Source of the DNA: Streptomyces sp. TG1A-60
GTDB lineage: Bacteria > Actinomycetota > Actinomycetes > Streptomycetales > Streptomycetaceae
Length of the DNA stretch: 64,000 nt
Reading direction: 5' to 3'
NCBI RefSeq assembly: GCF_037201975.1
Contig: NZ_CP147520.1
Span: 2,418,001 to 2,482,000 of the forward strand
The notes beneath the pieces were generated by a model. That model made no database searches, was not told the DNA's origin, and saw nothing but the letters and a program-made list of their open reading frames with translations. The number at the start of each line of letters is the position of its first letter. The stretch's first letter is position 1. This document shows positions 1-8,231 of this stretch, piece by piece. The translations under genes were made by a program, and so were the position numbers.

Positions 1-7
1 GTCTGTC

Positions 8-190
8 ATGACGCTCCGGATTCCGGATGAACTCGACTCGTCGATAAGGGCCAGCGCCAAGGCGGCCGGACTCTCGCTCAACGCCTACATCGTGCGCGCG
101 GTCCGACGGCAGTCGGTCCACGACGCCGCGCAGCAGCTCGCGGCGCTCGGTCTCGGTGGCGAGTTGTGCGGAGAGGGCGACATTCTGTGA
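8..190 (+). CDS. Ribbon-helix-helix antitoxin of a type II toxin-antitoxin pair
   Basis: Predicted DNA-binding antitoxin that neutralises the toxin encoded immediately downstream and autoregulates the pair. The 60-residue protein opens with a beta strand (TLRIPDELD) followed by two helices (SSIRASAKAAG, SLNAYIVRAVRRQS), the Arc/MetJ/CopG fold; the tail (GLGGELCGEGDIL) would be the toxin-binding part. The stop TGA overlaps a GTG (187-190), the usual coupling in such operons. The window begins 7 bases before this ATG, so no ribosome binding site can be seen and a slightly longer start outside the window is possible. The fold assignment is by pattern; the partner assignment rests on the neighbour. 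Confidence 0.75.
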   Translation: MTLRIPDELDSSIRASAKAAGLSLNAYIVRAVRRQSVHDAAQQLAALGLGGELCGEGDIL

Positions 191-482
191 AACGGGGGAC
201 ATCTGGACGCTCGACGACGGGCGGAGCGTCCTGATCATTTCGCTCGACGGGCTGGAGGGGGCATACGGCGCGGTGCTCGCGATCATGCTGCATCCCGTCG
301 GCCGGTACCCGGACACCGCGATGTCCGTGGCGATCGAGAATCCGCTTGCCTGCACCGCGGTGGCGGTCAACATCCAGCAGTTGAGGACCACGCACTTCGA
401 CGAGGCGAAGCGGCTCGGCTCCGTGGAACCCGCGGTGATGGAGCGGGTGAGCCAGGCGCTTCGCGCGGTCCTCGATCTGTAG
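187..482 (+). CDS. PemK/MazF-like toxin, reading frame broken near its start
   Basis: Probable endoribonuclease toxin. The body (GDIWTLDDGRSVLIISLDG, then TAVAVNIQQLRTTHFDEAKR and a final helix ending RAVLDL) has the PemK/MazF layout, including the typical opening GDIW. The expected start is the GTG at 187, overlapping the antitoxin stop as GTGA and giving V-K-R-G. That frame runs out of register at the five-G tract 194-198; one more G would give VKRGDIWTLDDG and a 98-residue protein. As it stands, the toxin frame is open only from a GTG at 156, deep inside the antitoxin gene, which would add an unlikely N-terminus. Either one base is missing from the sequence or the toxin is inactivated. Confidence 0.6.
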
Positions 483-513
483 ACGCGCGTCGCGCTCGCC
501 ACCCTGCCACGAA

Positions 514-547
514 GGCGCCCTCGTCAGGACCGCGCGACGAGGGTGCC
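514..547 (+). terminator. Hairpin terminator after the toxin gene
   Basis: 12-bp stem (514-525 with 536-547, one G:T pair) and a 10-base loop, 31 bases after the toxin stop. No T-run follows, as is common in Streptomyces. Confidence 0.6.
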
Positions 548-590
548 TCTCGACCGCAGGCGGCGCCGCGCTGTCCTCACTCACGCAGGG

Positions 591-622
591 TGAAGGCGGG
601 CGCATTGCAGCACCCGCCTTCA
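591..622 (-). terminator. Hairpin terminator after mnmA
   Basis: 10-bp perfect stem (591-600 with 613-622) just beyond the mnmA stop on the minus strand. It faces the toxin terminator, so both convergent genes have their own hairpin. Confidence 0.6.
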
Positions 623-630
623 TAGCACGC

Positions 631-1761
631 CTAGGTCGGAGCGGTCACCGCGCGTGCGGTGGACGCGATCGTCGCCGACCCCACCACCCGCGTGTCGTCG
701 TACAGCACGATCGCCTGGCCGGGGGCGACGCCGCGGACGGGCTCGGTGAAGCGGACCCGGAGTTCGCCGCCGACCAGCTCCGCCGTCACCTCCGTCTCGC
801 CGCCGTGCGCGCGCAGCTGGGCGGTGTAGGTGCCGGGGCCGGTGGGGGCCGCGCCGCACCAGCGGGGCTTGATCGCGGTCAGGGCGTCGACGTCGAGGGC
901 GGCGGCCGGGCCGACGGTGACCGTGTTGTTCACCGGAGAGATGTCGAGGACGTAGCGCGGCTTGCCGTCGGGGGCGGGGGTGCCGATGCGCAGGCCCTTG
1001 CGCTGGCCGATGGTGTAGCCGTACGCGCCCTCGTGCGTGCCCAGCACGTTGCCGGACTCGTCGACGATGTCGCCCTCCGCCTTGCCCAGCCGGTCGGCGA
1101 GGAAGCCCTGGGTGTCGCCGTCGGCGATGAAGCAGATGTCGTGGGAGTCGGGCTTCTTGGCGACGGCGAGGCCGCGGCGCTCGGCCTCGGCGCGGATCTC
1201 CTCCTTGGTGGTGACGGTGTCACCGAGGGGGAACATGGCGTGGGCGAGCTGCCTGTCGTCGAGCACGCCGAGGACGTACGACTGGTCCTTGGCCATGTCG
1301 GAGGCGCGGTGCAGCTCGCGCGTGCCGTCGTCCTTGACGATCACCTGGGCGTAGTGGCCCGTGCAGACGGCGTCGAAGCCCAGGGCGAGGGCCTTGTCGA
1401 GCAGGGCCGCGAACTTGATCTTCTCGTTGCAGCGCAGGCAGGGGTTGGGGGTGCGCCCGGCCTCGTACTCGGCGACGAAGTCCTCGACGACGTCCTCGCG
1501 GAAGCGCTCGGCGAGATCCCAGACGTAGAAGGGGATGCCGATGACGTCCGCGGCGCGGCGGGCGTCCCGTGAGTCCTCGATCGTGCAGCAGCCGCGCGCG
1601 CCCGTGCGGAACGACTGGGGGTTCGCGGACAGCGCCAGGTGGACACCCGTCACGTCGTGCCCGGCTTCCGCCGCGCGGGCGGCGGCCACGGCGGAGTCGA
1701 CCCCGCCGGACATGGCGGCGAGGACACGGAGGGGGCGGGGGCGCTGCGAGATCTCAGTCAT
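631..1761 (-). CDS. mnmA: tRNA-specific 2-thiouridylase MnmA
   Basis: Cytosolic enzyme that adenylates and thiolates U34 of Lys, Glu and Gln tRNAs, taking sulfur from a cysteine desulfurase relay. The 376 residues are the usual family length. Visible are the PP-loop SGGVDS (residues 18-23), the catalytic cysteine region NPCLRCNEK (Cys 108 and 111), the second cysteine in [11 protein letters not shown], and the C-terminal beta-barrel ending before the final TAPT. A cysteine desulfurase gene lies on the same strand about 0.8 kb upstream, with an amidase gene inserted on the opposite strand between them, so the sulfur donor is close but not co-transcribed in a simple way. Confidence 0.95.
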   Translation of the reverse strand: MTEISQRPRPLRVLAAMSGGVDSAVAAARAAEAGHDVTGVHLALSANPQSFRTGARGCCTIEDSRDARRAADVIGIPFYVWDLAERFREDVVEDFVAEYEAGRTPNPCLRCNEKIKFAALLDKALALGFDAVCTGHYAQVIVKDDGTRELHRASDMAKDQSYVLGVLDDRQLAHAMFPLGDTVTTKEEIRAEAERRGLAVAKKPDSHDICFIADGDTQGFLADRLGKAEGDIVDESGNVLGTHEGAYGYTIGQRKGLRIGTPAPDGKPRYVLDISPVNNTVTVGPAAALDVDALTAIKPRWCGAAPTGPGTYTAQLRAHGGETEVTAELVGGELRVRFTEPVRGVAPGQAIVLYDDTRVVGSATIASTARAVTAPT

Positions 1762-1821
1762 AACCCTTCAAGGGTACGGGGCGCCGGGAACCGGAGCCCG
1801 CGCATATCCGTTGACGCTCTC

Positions 1822-2526
1822 GTGGGCACCAGAGGGGCATCCGGGGACAGCGCTTCCCAGGGCAGGGGCAAGGACGGGGACCGACGCGTGGGACGTCGGG
1901 CCCTGCTCATCGGCACGGCTGTGGCCGCCGTCGGCACCGCCGTGGTGGCGCGCGACGAGCTGACGCGCGCGTGGTGGCGGGTGCCCGGCGTCACCAAACC
2001 GCGCAAGGAGGGCGAGGTCGACCACACCGGCGCGAGGTGGGTGGCGGCGTCGGAGGCGAACTGGCGGCTCGCGGACCGGCCGGACGACTTCGGCATAGAC
2101 ATGGTGATCATCCATGTCACCCAGGGCAGCTTCGACAGCGCCGTCAGGGTGTTCCAGGACCCGGCGCACGGCGCCGCCTCGCACTACATCGTCCGCAAGG
2201 ACGGCCACATCACCCAGATGATCCGCGAACTGGACGTGGCGTACCACGCGGGCAACCGCGACTACAACGAACGCAGCGTCGGCATCGAGCACGAGGGCTT
2301 CGTCGACCGCCCCGAGGACTTCACCGACGAGATGTACGAGTCCTCCGCCCGCCTCACGGCCCGCGTCTGCGCCCGCTACGACATCCCCCTCGACCGCGAC
2401 CACATCCTCGGCCACGTCGAGGTCCCGGGCACGGACCACACGGACCCCGGTGACGGCTGGGACTGGGACCGGTACATGAAGCTGGTCCGCGCGGCAGCCG
2501 CCGCCCGGACCGCTACGCCCGCCTGA
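1822..2526 (+). CDS. Secreted N-acetylmuramoyl-L-alanine amidase (amidase_2 / PGRP-like)
   Basis: Predicted zinc amidase that cleaves the lactyl-peptide bond of peptidoglycan. The N-terminus has a twin-arginine-like signal (GRRALLIGTAVAAVG), suggesting Tat export. The catalytic domain shows the zinc-ligand strand MVIIHVTQGS, the motif YNERSVGIEHEG and the C-terminal ligand stretch GHVEVPGTDHTDPG. I chose the GTG at 1822 (234 residues) because it leaves a short n-region before the RR pair; a GTG at 1888, starting at VGRRALL and preceded by an AAGGACGGGG stretch, is a real alternative. It is transcribed divergently from mnmA and its stop codon sits inside a hairpin shared with the next gene. 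Confidence 0.85.
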   Translation: MGTRGASGDSASQGRGKDGDRRVGRRALLIGTAVAAVGTAVVARDELTRAWWRVPGVTKPRKEGEVDHTGARWVAASEANWRLADRPDDFGIDMVIIHVTQGSFDSAVRVFQDPAHGAASHYIVRKDGHITQMIRELDVAYHAGNRDYNERSVGIEHEGFVDRPEDFTDEMYESSARLTARVCARYDIPLDRDHILGHVEVPGTDHTDPGDGWDWDRYMKLVRAAAAARTATPA

Positions 2527-2543
2527 GCTCTCTCAGCTCAGGC
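2521..2543. terminator. Bidirectional terminator overlapping two stop codons
   Basis: Perfect 9-bp stem (GCCTGAGCT, 2521-2529, with 2535-2543) and a 5-base loop. It contains the stop of the amidase gene (2524-2526) on one strand and that of the cysteine desulfurase gene (2533-2535) on the other, which are only 6 bases apart. Confidence 0.75.
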
Positions 2544-3701
2544 CCGCGCTGCGGGCCCGTTCCACCACCGGGCCGATCGTCTTCGCGACCGCCTCGACGT
2601 CCGCCTCCGTGGAGGTGTGGCCGAGGGAGAAGCGGAGGGTGCCGCGGGCCAGGTCGGGGTCGGTGCCGGTGGCGAGGAGGACATGGCTGGGCTGGGCGAT
2701 GCCCGCGGTGCAGGCGGAGCCGGTGGAGCACTCGATACCCTGGGCGTCGAGGAGCAGGAGCAGGGAATCGCCCTCGCAGCCGGGGAAGGTGAAGTGCGCG
2801 TTGGCCGGCAGGTGCCCCGCCGCGTTCGGGTCGCCGCCGAGGATCGCGTCCGGGACCGCCGTACGGACCGCCTCGACCAGCGCGTCGCGCAGGGCGCCGA
2901 TCTCCCGTGCGAACCACGCGCGCCGTTCGGCGGCGAGCCGGCCCGCGACCGCGAAAGAGGCGACGGCCGGGACGTCGAGGGTGCCGGAGCGGACATGGCG
3001 TTCCTGACCGCCGCCGTGCAGGACGGGCACGGGGCTGTACTCGCGGCCGAGGAGCAGCGCGCCGATGCCGTACGGGCCGCCGATCTTGTGGCCGGAGACG
3101 GTCATCGCGGCGAGGCCGGAGGCGTCGAAGTCGACCCGGACCTGCCCGAAGGCCTGCACCGCGTCGGCGTGCAGCGGGACGTCGAACTCGTTTGCCACGT
3201 CGGCGAGTTCACGGACCGGCATGATCGTGCCGATCTCGTTGTTGGCCCACATCACGGTGGCCAGGGCGACGTCGTCGGGGTTGCGCGCGATGGCCTCGCG
3301 GAGGGCTTCCGGGTGGACCCGGCCGTAGGTGTCGACCGGGAGGTACTCGACGGTGGCGCCCTCGTGCTCGCCGAGCCAGTGGACGGCGTCGAGGACGGCG
3401 TGGTGTTCGACGGGGCTCGCGAGGACCCGGGTGCGTGCCGGGTCGGCGTCGCGGCGGGACCAGTACAGGCCCTTCACGGCGAGGTTGTCGGCCTCGGTGC
3501 CGCCGGAGGTGAAGACCACCTCGCCGGGCGGGCCCCGAGGGCCTCACCGAGGGTTTCCCGGGCCTCCTCGACGGTGCGCCGCGCCCGGCGGCCGGATGCG
3601 TGCAGCGAGGAGGCGTTGCCGGTGACGCTCAGCCGGGCGGTCAGGGCCTCTGCCGCCTCGGGGAGCATGGGGGTGGTCGCCGCGTGGTCGAGGTAAGCCA
3701 T
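2533..3701 (-). CDS. Cysteine desulfurase (NifS/IscS-like), frame broken near residue 60
   Basis: PLP enzyme that removes sulfur from cysteine for tRNA thiolation or Fe-S assembly. The N-terminus [12 protein letters not shown] (start ATG at 3699-3701) and helix [20 protein letters not shown] lie in one frame up to GEALGARP; the rest ([19 protein letters not shown], the PLP-lysine motif [12 protein letters not shown], the sulfur-carrying cysteine in STGSACTAG) continues in another. The switch falls at about 3522-3528 (GCCGGG). The span is 1169 bases, one short of 390 codons, so one missing base restores a 389-residue protein of normal length with all catalytic motifs. A sequencing or assembly error is the simplest explanation. 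Clustering with mnmA supports a tRNA 2-thiolation role. Confidence 0.85.
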
Positions 3702-3931
3702 GGTGAGCCCGATTCTACGGGCCCGCCGTCCGAGACCTGGGGCCCGGCGGTGGTGGGCGTCGTACGGGGCGGGCACCGGCGTCGGCCGTGCGCCTCGCCG
3801 GGGTGTACTGGGGCCTGGGGGCGGGGCACCCGGCGCTGTCGGCCGCGCCCACCCGTTCCGCCCTGCGGAACGACGGCCCACAGCGGTTGGGGCAGCGATG
3901 CCCTCCGCGGTTGGCGGCGGCGGGCGGCAGC

Positions 3932-3950
3932 GCGGCTCGGGACGAGCCGC
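3932..3950 (-). terminator. Hairpin downstream of the DUF4190 gene
   Basis: 8-bp perfect stem (GCGGCTCG, 3932-3939, with 3943-3950) and a 3-base loop, starting 26 bases after the stop of the minus-strand membrane protein gene. The rest of the 274-base space back to the cysteine desulfurase start holds a second small hairpin (around CGTTCCGC/GCGGAACG) and no gene I can support. Confidence 0.5.
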
Positions 3951-3975
3951 CCGACGGCCACCCGTCACTCCGGCC

Positions 3976-4257
3976 TCAGAAGCTCCAGGACACCGTGTTC
4001 GTCGTCTCCATCAGGGTGGCCAGGACCACCAGGTCGGCGATGCCGAGGCCGAGGCCCAGGTAGGCGCGACCGGGCCGGGTCGTACCGCGCTTCAGGGAGA
4101 CGACGGCCAGGGTGATGGCGATGGGGCCCAGGAAGAGGTTGAGGACGAGGAGGCCGAGGAGGCCCAGCACGAAGGAGGCGACGGCCATGCCGTCGGCGTC
4201 CCGGCCCCGAGGGCGGCTCCTGGTGGTTCCGGTCTGGCGTGCAGCGGTGAGTTGCAT
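3976..4257 (-). CDS. Small DUF4190-type membrane protein
   Basis: 93-residue protein of unknown function. A short basic, soluble N-terminus ([20 protein letters not shown]) is followed by two membrane segments, [20 protein letters not shown] and [17 protein letters not shown], separated by a polar loop with the family hallmark LAVVSLKRG and [11 protein letters not shown]. The ATG at 4255-4257 has GGGAG about 10 bases upstream; a longer frame upstream lacks such a site. It is followed at short distance on the same strand by nothing else and preceded by a second tiny membrane protein; the pair is divergent from a TetR regulator, which probably controls them. Confidence 0.75.
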   Translation of the reverse strand: MQLTAARQTGTTRSRPRGRDADGMAVASFVLGLLGLLVLNLFLGPIAITLAVVSLKRGTTRPGRAYLGLGLGIADLVVLATLMETTNTVSWSF

Positions 4258-4291
4258 GGTCGGTCCACTCCCAACAGGCTCTCGTGGATGG

Positions 4292-4456
4292 TCAGTTGGC
4301 GCTGCGACCACGGCGGGCGTGGCGCTCGCGGCAGGCGAAGACCGCCAGCCAGACGGCGATGACGGCGGCGAGGACGGACGAGACGGTCAGCGGTACGTGG
4401 GCCACGGTGCCCAGGACGACACCCAGCAGCAGAAGTGCGGCGACGAGGAACAACAT
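4292..4456 (-). CDS. 54-residue membrane protein
   Basis: Not a family I can name. The protein is two hydrophobic helices (LFLVAALLLLGVVLGTVA and VSSVLAAVIAVWLAVFA) with a basic tail (CRERHARRGRSAN), so the C-terminus is predicted to be cytoplasmic. The start ATG at 4454-4456 has AAGGAGAGG about 11 bases upstream. It lies 34 bases ahead of the DUF4190 gene on the same strand, so the two are likely one operon expressed from the promoter region shared with the divergent TetR gene. Confidence 0.65.
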   Translation of the reverse strand: MLFLVAALLLLGVVLGTVAHVPLTVSSVLAAVIAVWLAVFACRERHARRGRSAN

Positions 4457-4588
4457 GACCTGGAGGACCTCTCCTTGGTTCGTCGTGACATTTCGGTGAA
4501 CGTCTGTGGCTACAGTTGTGTACTGACTTTTGAGTCTAGCGTGTCGACCGGCTTTGCAATTACGGAGAACAGTTGTTAACTGCATGGT
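4457..4588. promoter_or_regulatory. Divergent promoter region with a dyad next to the TetR gene
   Basis: This AT-richer 132-base space separates the small membrane protein genes from the TetR gene. It holds CAGTT-GTT-AACTG (an inverted repeat at about 4570-4582), a related CAGTTGTGTACTG upstream, and TTGCAA (about 4553-4558), which can serve as a -35 in either direction. The TetR start lies so close to a GTTAAC -10-like element that its mRNA may be leaderless. The dyad is a reasonable operator for TetR autoregulation; this is inference. Confidence 0.45.
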
Positions 4589-5215
4589 ATGAGTCACACT
4601 CCCGGCATCCGGCAGGTCCAGAAGCAGAGGACCCGGCAGGCACTCTTGGACGCCGCGCTCGGCCTGTTGGAGGAGCAGAGCCTCAGCAGCCTGGGACTTC
4701 GTGAGGTCACCCGGGCCGTGGGCGTCGCCCCGACCGCCTTCTACCGGCACTTCCGGTCGACCGCGGACCTCGGTGTGGCGCTCGTCGAGGAGGCGCTGGG
4801 CAGTCTGCACGCGGTGCTCGGCGACCTGATGTCGGCGGTGGGCGACAGCGACGAACTGGTCGACCGCGCCGTCGATCTGATCGCCCGCCACGTGGACGCG
4901 TACCCCGCTCACGTCCGTTTCATCGCACGCGAGCGACACGGCGGGGTCCAGCCGGTACGGGAGAGCATCCAGGGGCAACTGTCCCGGTTCGCCGAGGAGG
5001 TGCGGCACGAGCTGGCCAAGCGGCCCGAGACCGAGGGGTGGTGCGACGACGACCGGCTCATGCTCGCGGGCCTGTACGTCGACCAGATGCTGGCGACCGC
5101 TTCACTGTTCCTGCAGGCGCTGGACGAGCCGGAGGAGGAGCGCGGCAGGGTGACCCGGCTGGCGGGCCGCCGTATGCGGCTGATCAGCATCGGCTGCCGC
5201 CACTGGCTCGACTGA
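4589..5215 (+). CDS. TetR-family transcriptional regulator (FabR/DesT-like)
   Basis: DNA-binding repressor of 208 residues. The N-terminal helix-turn-helix is clear: RQALLDAALGLLEEQSLSSL, then LREVTRAVGVAPTAFYRHF (about residues 38-56), whose APTAFYRHF recognition helix matches the subgroup that controls unsaturated fatty-acid genes. The C-terminal half is a helical ligand-binding domain with no recognised ligand residues. It is divergent from two small membrane protein genes and is followed by its own perfect hairpin and then a convergent acyl-thioesterase-like gene, so a lipid-related role is plausible but not shown. Confidence 0.85.
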   Translation: MSHTPGIRQVQKQRTRQALLDAALGLLEEQSLSSLGLREVTRAVGVAPTAFYRHFRSTADLGVALVEEALGSLHAVLGDLMSAVGDSDELVDRAVDLIARHVDAYPAHVRFIARERHGGVQPVRESIQGQLSRFAEEVRHELAKRPETEGWCDDDRLMLAGLYVDQMLATASLFLQALDEPEEERGRVTRLAGRRMRLISIGCRHWLD

Positions 5216-5232
5216 ACCGCCGAACACGCGAC

Positions 5233-5262
5233 AGGGCGCGCCCGTTCGCCGTGGCGCGCCCT
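5233..5262 (+). terminator. Terminator of the TetR gene
   Basis: Perfect 10-bp stem AGGGCGCGCC/GGCGCGCCCT (5233-5242, 5253-5262) with a 10-base loop, 17 bases after the stop. Confidence 0.75.
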
Positions 5263-5290
5263 CCCCTCACGTCTGCGCCGGTCACGACGC

Positions 5291-5318
5291 CTACGGCCGG
5301 CCGCCAGGCCGGCCGTAG
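5291..5318 (-). terminator. Terminator of the thioesterase gene
   Basis: Perfect 12-bp stem CTACGGCCGGCC (5291-5302) with 5307-5318 and a 4-base loop, directly beyond the stop of the minus-strand thioesterase gene. Confidence 0.75.
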
Positions 5319-5322
5319 CCCC

Positions 5323-6177
5323 TCAGTCGGCCAGCCTGACGCGTGCCAGCTGCCGCGACTGCGCGACCAGCCGGTCGGCACTGTCCCAGACCTCGGCGTC
5401 CTCCTCCAGGAAACCGCCGGCGAGGTTACGGGTGGTGACGGCGACCCGGAGCGGTCCCGGCGCCGGACGGCACCGGACGTGGACGGTCAGCTCGACCGTC
5501 GGGACCCAGCCGGAGATGCCCAGTTCGAAGGCGGTGGGCGGCAGCGCGTCCACCGCGAGTAGCAGGGAGAGGGGGTCGGCGTCCCGGCCGTCGGCCAGCC
5601 CGAACCAGGCCCGCATCTCGCCCTTGCCGGAGGGCGCGCCGAGCGCCCAGCCGAGGGTCGCGGGGTCGAGCTTGAGGAACAGCCGGTCGGCGATCGCGGA
5701 GCTGCCGGAGACGGGGGTGGGAGCGTCCTGGGGGCCGAAGCACTGGCCGACCGGGGGGATCGCGGGCGGTTTCGCCGTCGTACGGACGTCGTCCGGGAGG
5801 GCGCCCAGGTCGCCGTAGGAGGCCAGGACGCGTATCCGCTCGACCTCGCGGCCCTCGTCGTCGTGCTGGAAGAGGGAGGCCTGGCCGGTCGACAGGGTCC
5901 GGCCGGTGCGGACGACGTCCGTGCGGACGGTCGCGGGGCCCGGCCGGGAGGCGGTCAGGTAGTGCGCGGAGATCGTGAACGGGTCCTCGTGCGGAAGCGC
6001 GTCGGCGAGGGCGCGGCCCAGGACGGCCAGGAGGTAGCCGCCGTTGACGGCGCTGGTGATCGTCCAGCCGGCGGAGAGGTCGATGTCGTATACGCCGGGT
6101 TCCCGCAGGGTGACCGCGGTGTCCCGGTCGAACTCACTGGCGCCGATGGTGGCCTGTACGGAAGCTGCTTCGGGCAT
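5323..6177 (-). CDS. Acyl-CoA thioesterase-like protein (double hot-dog, TesB-like)
   Basis: Predicted cytosolic thioesterase of 284 residues with two hot-dog repeats. The first contains the helix-forming stretch SAVNGGYLLAVLGRAL followed by strands (ISAHYLTASRPGPATVRTDV); the second has RAWFGLADGRDADPLSLLLA and the closing strands ending LARVRLAD. The substrate is unknown. I chose the ATG at 6175-6177 (MPEAASVQ); an ATG five codons upstream is possible. The leader contains a TTACTAAGCGGTA element (6200-6212) that is an imperfect dyad near a TTAGTAAT -10-like sequence, so local regulation is likely. The TRIC-type channel gene ends 63 bases upstream on the same strand. Confidence 0.75.
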   Translation of the reverse strand: MPEAASVQATIGASEFDRDTAVTLREPGVYDIDLSAGWTITSAVNGGYLLAVLGRALADALPHEDPFTISAHYLTASRPGPATVRTDVVRTGRTLSTGQASLFQHDDEGREVERIRVLASYGDLGALPDDVRTTAKPPAIPPVGQCFGPQDAPTPVSGSSAIADRLFLKLDPATLGWALGAPSGKGEMRAWFGLADGRDADPLSLLLAVDALPPTAFELGISGWVPTVELTVHVRCRPAPGPLRVAVTTRNLAGGFLEEDAEVWDSADRLVAQSRQLARVRLAD

Positions 6178-6240
6178 GGGTGAACCGTACAACAGGCGAT
6201 TACTAAGCGGTAGCTTTATCTGCTGGGGCGATGTTTCGCC

Positions 6241-6900
6241 TCAGCTCTCCTCGACCGCCGCCGACCTCCGGTTCCATGCCCGCGGCGCCCGCCAGTGGTA
6301 CCGCAGCGCCAGCAGTCGCAGCGCGAAGGCCGTGGCGGCGGCGAAGGCCGAGGTGAAGGGGTTCAGGGCCTCCTGGCTGATACACAGGACGATGATCCCG
6401 GCGCCGACCATCGCGGGCACGGCGTACAGGTCGCGGTCCCGGCGCAGCAGCGAGGGCACCTCGTTGGCGAGGACGTCGCGCAGCACACCGCCGCCGACGG
6501 CCGTGGCGAGGCCGAGGGCGGCGGAGGCGGTCAGGCCGAGGCCGTACTCGTACGCCTTCGTCGTGCCCGCGACACAGAAGAGGCCGAGGCCGGCCGCGTC
6601 GAAGACGTTCACCCCGGTCTGGATGCGCTCCACGTGCGGATGGAGGAAGACGACGAGGAGCGCGGCGAGCAGCGGGGTGACGAAGTAGCCGAGGTCGGTG
6701 AAGGCGGCCGGCGGTACGGCGCCGATGACCAGGTCCCGGAACAGCCCGCCGCCGAGCGCGGTGACCTCGGCGAGGACGGCGATGCCGAAGACGTCGAAGT
6801 TCTTGCGGACGGCCAGCAGCGCGCCGGAGATGGCGAAGACGAAGATGCCGACCAGGTCGAGGACATGCTGGACGGACTGACTGAAGAGTTGCTGGAACAC
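6241..6900 (-). CDS. TRIC-type cation channel (UPF0126 family)
   Basis: Integral membrane protein of about 219 residues made of two inverted repeats, each with the glycine-rich signature GGGxxRD: TALGGGLFRDLVIG and TAVGGGVLRDVLA. Six or seven hydrophobic segments are visible (for example LDLVGIFVFAISGALLAV and FVTPLLAALLVVFL). Prokaryotic members of this family form trimeric potassium-permeable channels. I set the start at the GTG 6898-6900 (VFQQLFSQS), which has GGTGAG about 9 bases upstream. A longer frame would begin inside the terminator hairpin at 6922-6956 and is unlikely. Confidence 0.85.
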   Translation of the reverse strand: MFQQLFSQSVQHVLDLVGIFVFAISGALLAVRKNFDVFGIAVLAEVTALGGGLFRDLVIGAVPPAAFTDLGYFVTPLLAALLVVFLHPHVERIQTGVNVFDAAGLGLFCVAGTTKAYEYGLGLTASAALGLATAVGGGVLRDVLANEVPSLLRRDRDLYAVPAMVGAGIIVLCISQEALNPFTSAFAAATAFALRLLALRYHWRAPRAWNRRSAAVEES

Positions 6901-6921
6901 TCGAACATTCTCACCCGAAAA

Positions 6922-6956
6922 CAGGTGTGCGCCTTGCAATACAAGGCGCACACCTG
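6922..6956 (-). terminator. Strong intrinsic terminator of the oligopeptide transporter operon
   Basis: Perfect 15-bp stem (6922-6936 with 6942-6956), 5-base loop, followed on the minus strand by TTTTC. It lies between the end of the ABC operon and the TRIC-type channel gene. A second 8-bp hairpin, GTGGCCCG/CGGGCCAC (7004-7028), stands between it and the last operon gene. Confidence 0.85.
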
Positions 6957-7079
6957 GTGGGCCCTACGTGTCGGAGGAGTCCTCCTCAGGCCTGGGTGAC
7001 CGAGTGGCCCGCTGACAGCACGGGCCACAAGGAGTGCCGCCCGCGGGGGGACCGGCGGGTCCCGGCAGATCGGACACCG

Positions 7080-8231
7080 CTATACGGCCTTCTCCGCCTT
7101 CTCCGCCTTCTCCTTGTCCACCGCCGCGGACTGCCGCGGCACCTCCACTCCCGCGGAGTCCGCGGACGCCGCGGGCGCCATGCCGTCCGCCACTCCCTCG
7201 CGCACCGCCGGCACCACCTCTCCCGTGGTCCGCCGCAGCGTTCCGGCCGCGATCTCGGCGGCGTAGTGGCAGGCCACCCGGTGCCCGCCACCGATGTCGG
7301 TGAGTGCGGGCCGGTCGGTCGCGCAGCGGGTGTCCTGCACCCACGGGCAACGGGTGTGGAAGCGGCACCCGGTCGGCGGATCGGCCGGCGACGGCAGGTC
7401 GCCGATGAGCAGGATGCGCTCGCGCCGGTCCTCGACCTCCGGGTCGGGTACCGGCACCGCCGACATCAGGGCCCTGGTGTACGGGTGTCGTGGCTGCGCG
7501 TACAGGGCGTCGCTCGGCGCCTCCTCCACCAGGGCGCCGAGGTACATCACGCCGATCACGTCGGAGATGTGGCGGACCACGGCCAGGTCGTGGGCGATCA
7601 CCAGATAGGTCAGGCCCAGTTCCTCCTGGAGTTCCTCCAGGAGGTTGATCACCTGCGCCTGGATGGACACGTCCAGTGCCGAGACGGGCTCGTCGCAGAT
7701 GATCACGTCTGGTTCCAGGACCAGGGCGCGGGCGATGCCGATGCGCTGGCGCTGACCGCCGGAGAACTCGTGCGGGTAGCGGGACAGGGCGTTGGTCGGG
7801 AGCCCGACCCTGGAGAGGATCTCCTTGATCTTCTCCCGGCGCTCCTCCTGGGTGGCGCCGATGCCGTGGGCGAGCATGCCCTCCGAGAGGATCGACTCGA
7901 TGTTCTGCCGGGGGTTGAGGGATCCCAGCGGGTCCTGGAAGACCATCTGGAGACGGCGCCGGAAGCGGCGCATCTCCTCGTCGGGCAGCTTGGCCAGATC
8001 GGTGCCGTCCAGCACCACCTCGCCCTCGGTGATGTCCACCAGCCGCAGCACGGCCCGCCCGAGGGTGGTCTTCCCACAGCCCGACTCGCCGACCAGACCG
8101 TAGGTCTGGCCCGCCTCGACCTTGAGCGAGACGCCGTCGACCGCGTGGACGTGGCCGACCGTGCGGTCGAAGAGGATGCCTTTCCTGACGGGGAAATGGA
8201 CCTTCACTCCGTCCAGTTCGAGCAGGCTCAT
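7080..8231 (-). CDS. Oligopeptide/dipeptide ABC transporter ATP-binding protein (OppF/DppF)
   Basis: Second ATPase of a peptide importer, 383 residues. Visible are Walker A GESGCGKTT, the Q-loop QMVFQDPLGSLNPR, the signature FSGGQRQRIGIARAL, Walker B VIICDEPVSALD and the H-loop VIAHDLAVV. The OppF/DppF C-terminal module follows, with the four-cysteine Fe-S-like stretch GCRFHTRCPW...CATDRP...VACHY. The tail is a short Lys/Glu/Ala repeat (DKEKAEKAEKAV), which I take to be low-complexity. The ATG overlaps the stop of the upstream ATPase gene (ATGA, 8228-8231), so the two are translationally coupled. Confidence 0.92.
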   Translation of the reverse strand: MSLLELDGVKVHFPVRKGILFDRTVGHVHAVDGVSLKVEAGQTYGLVGESGCGKTTLGRAVLRLVDITEGEVVLDGTDLAKLPDEEMRRFRRRLQMVFQDPLGSLNPRQNIESILSEGMLAHGIGATQEERREKIKEILSRVGLPTNALSRYPHEFSGGQRQRIGIARALVLEPDVIICDEPVSALDVSIQAQVINLLEELQEELGLTYLVIAHDLAVVRHISDVIGVMYLGALVEEAPSDALYAQPRHPYTRALMSAVPVPDPEVEDRRERILLIGDLPSPADPPTGCRFHTRCPWVQDTRCATDRPALTDIGGGHRVACHYAAEIAAGTLRRTTGEVVPAVREGVADGMAPAASADSAGVEVPRQSAAVDKEKAEKAEKAV

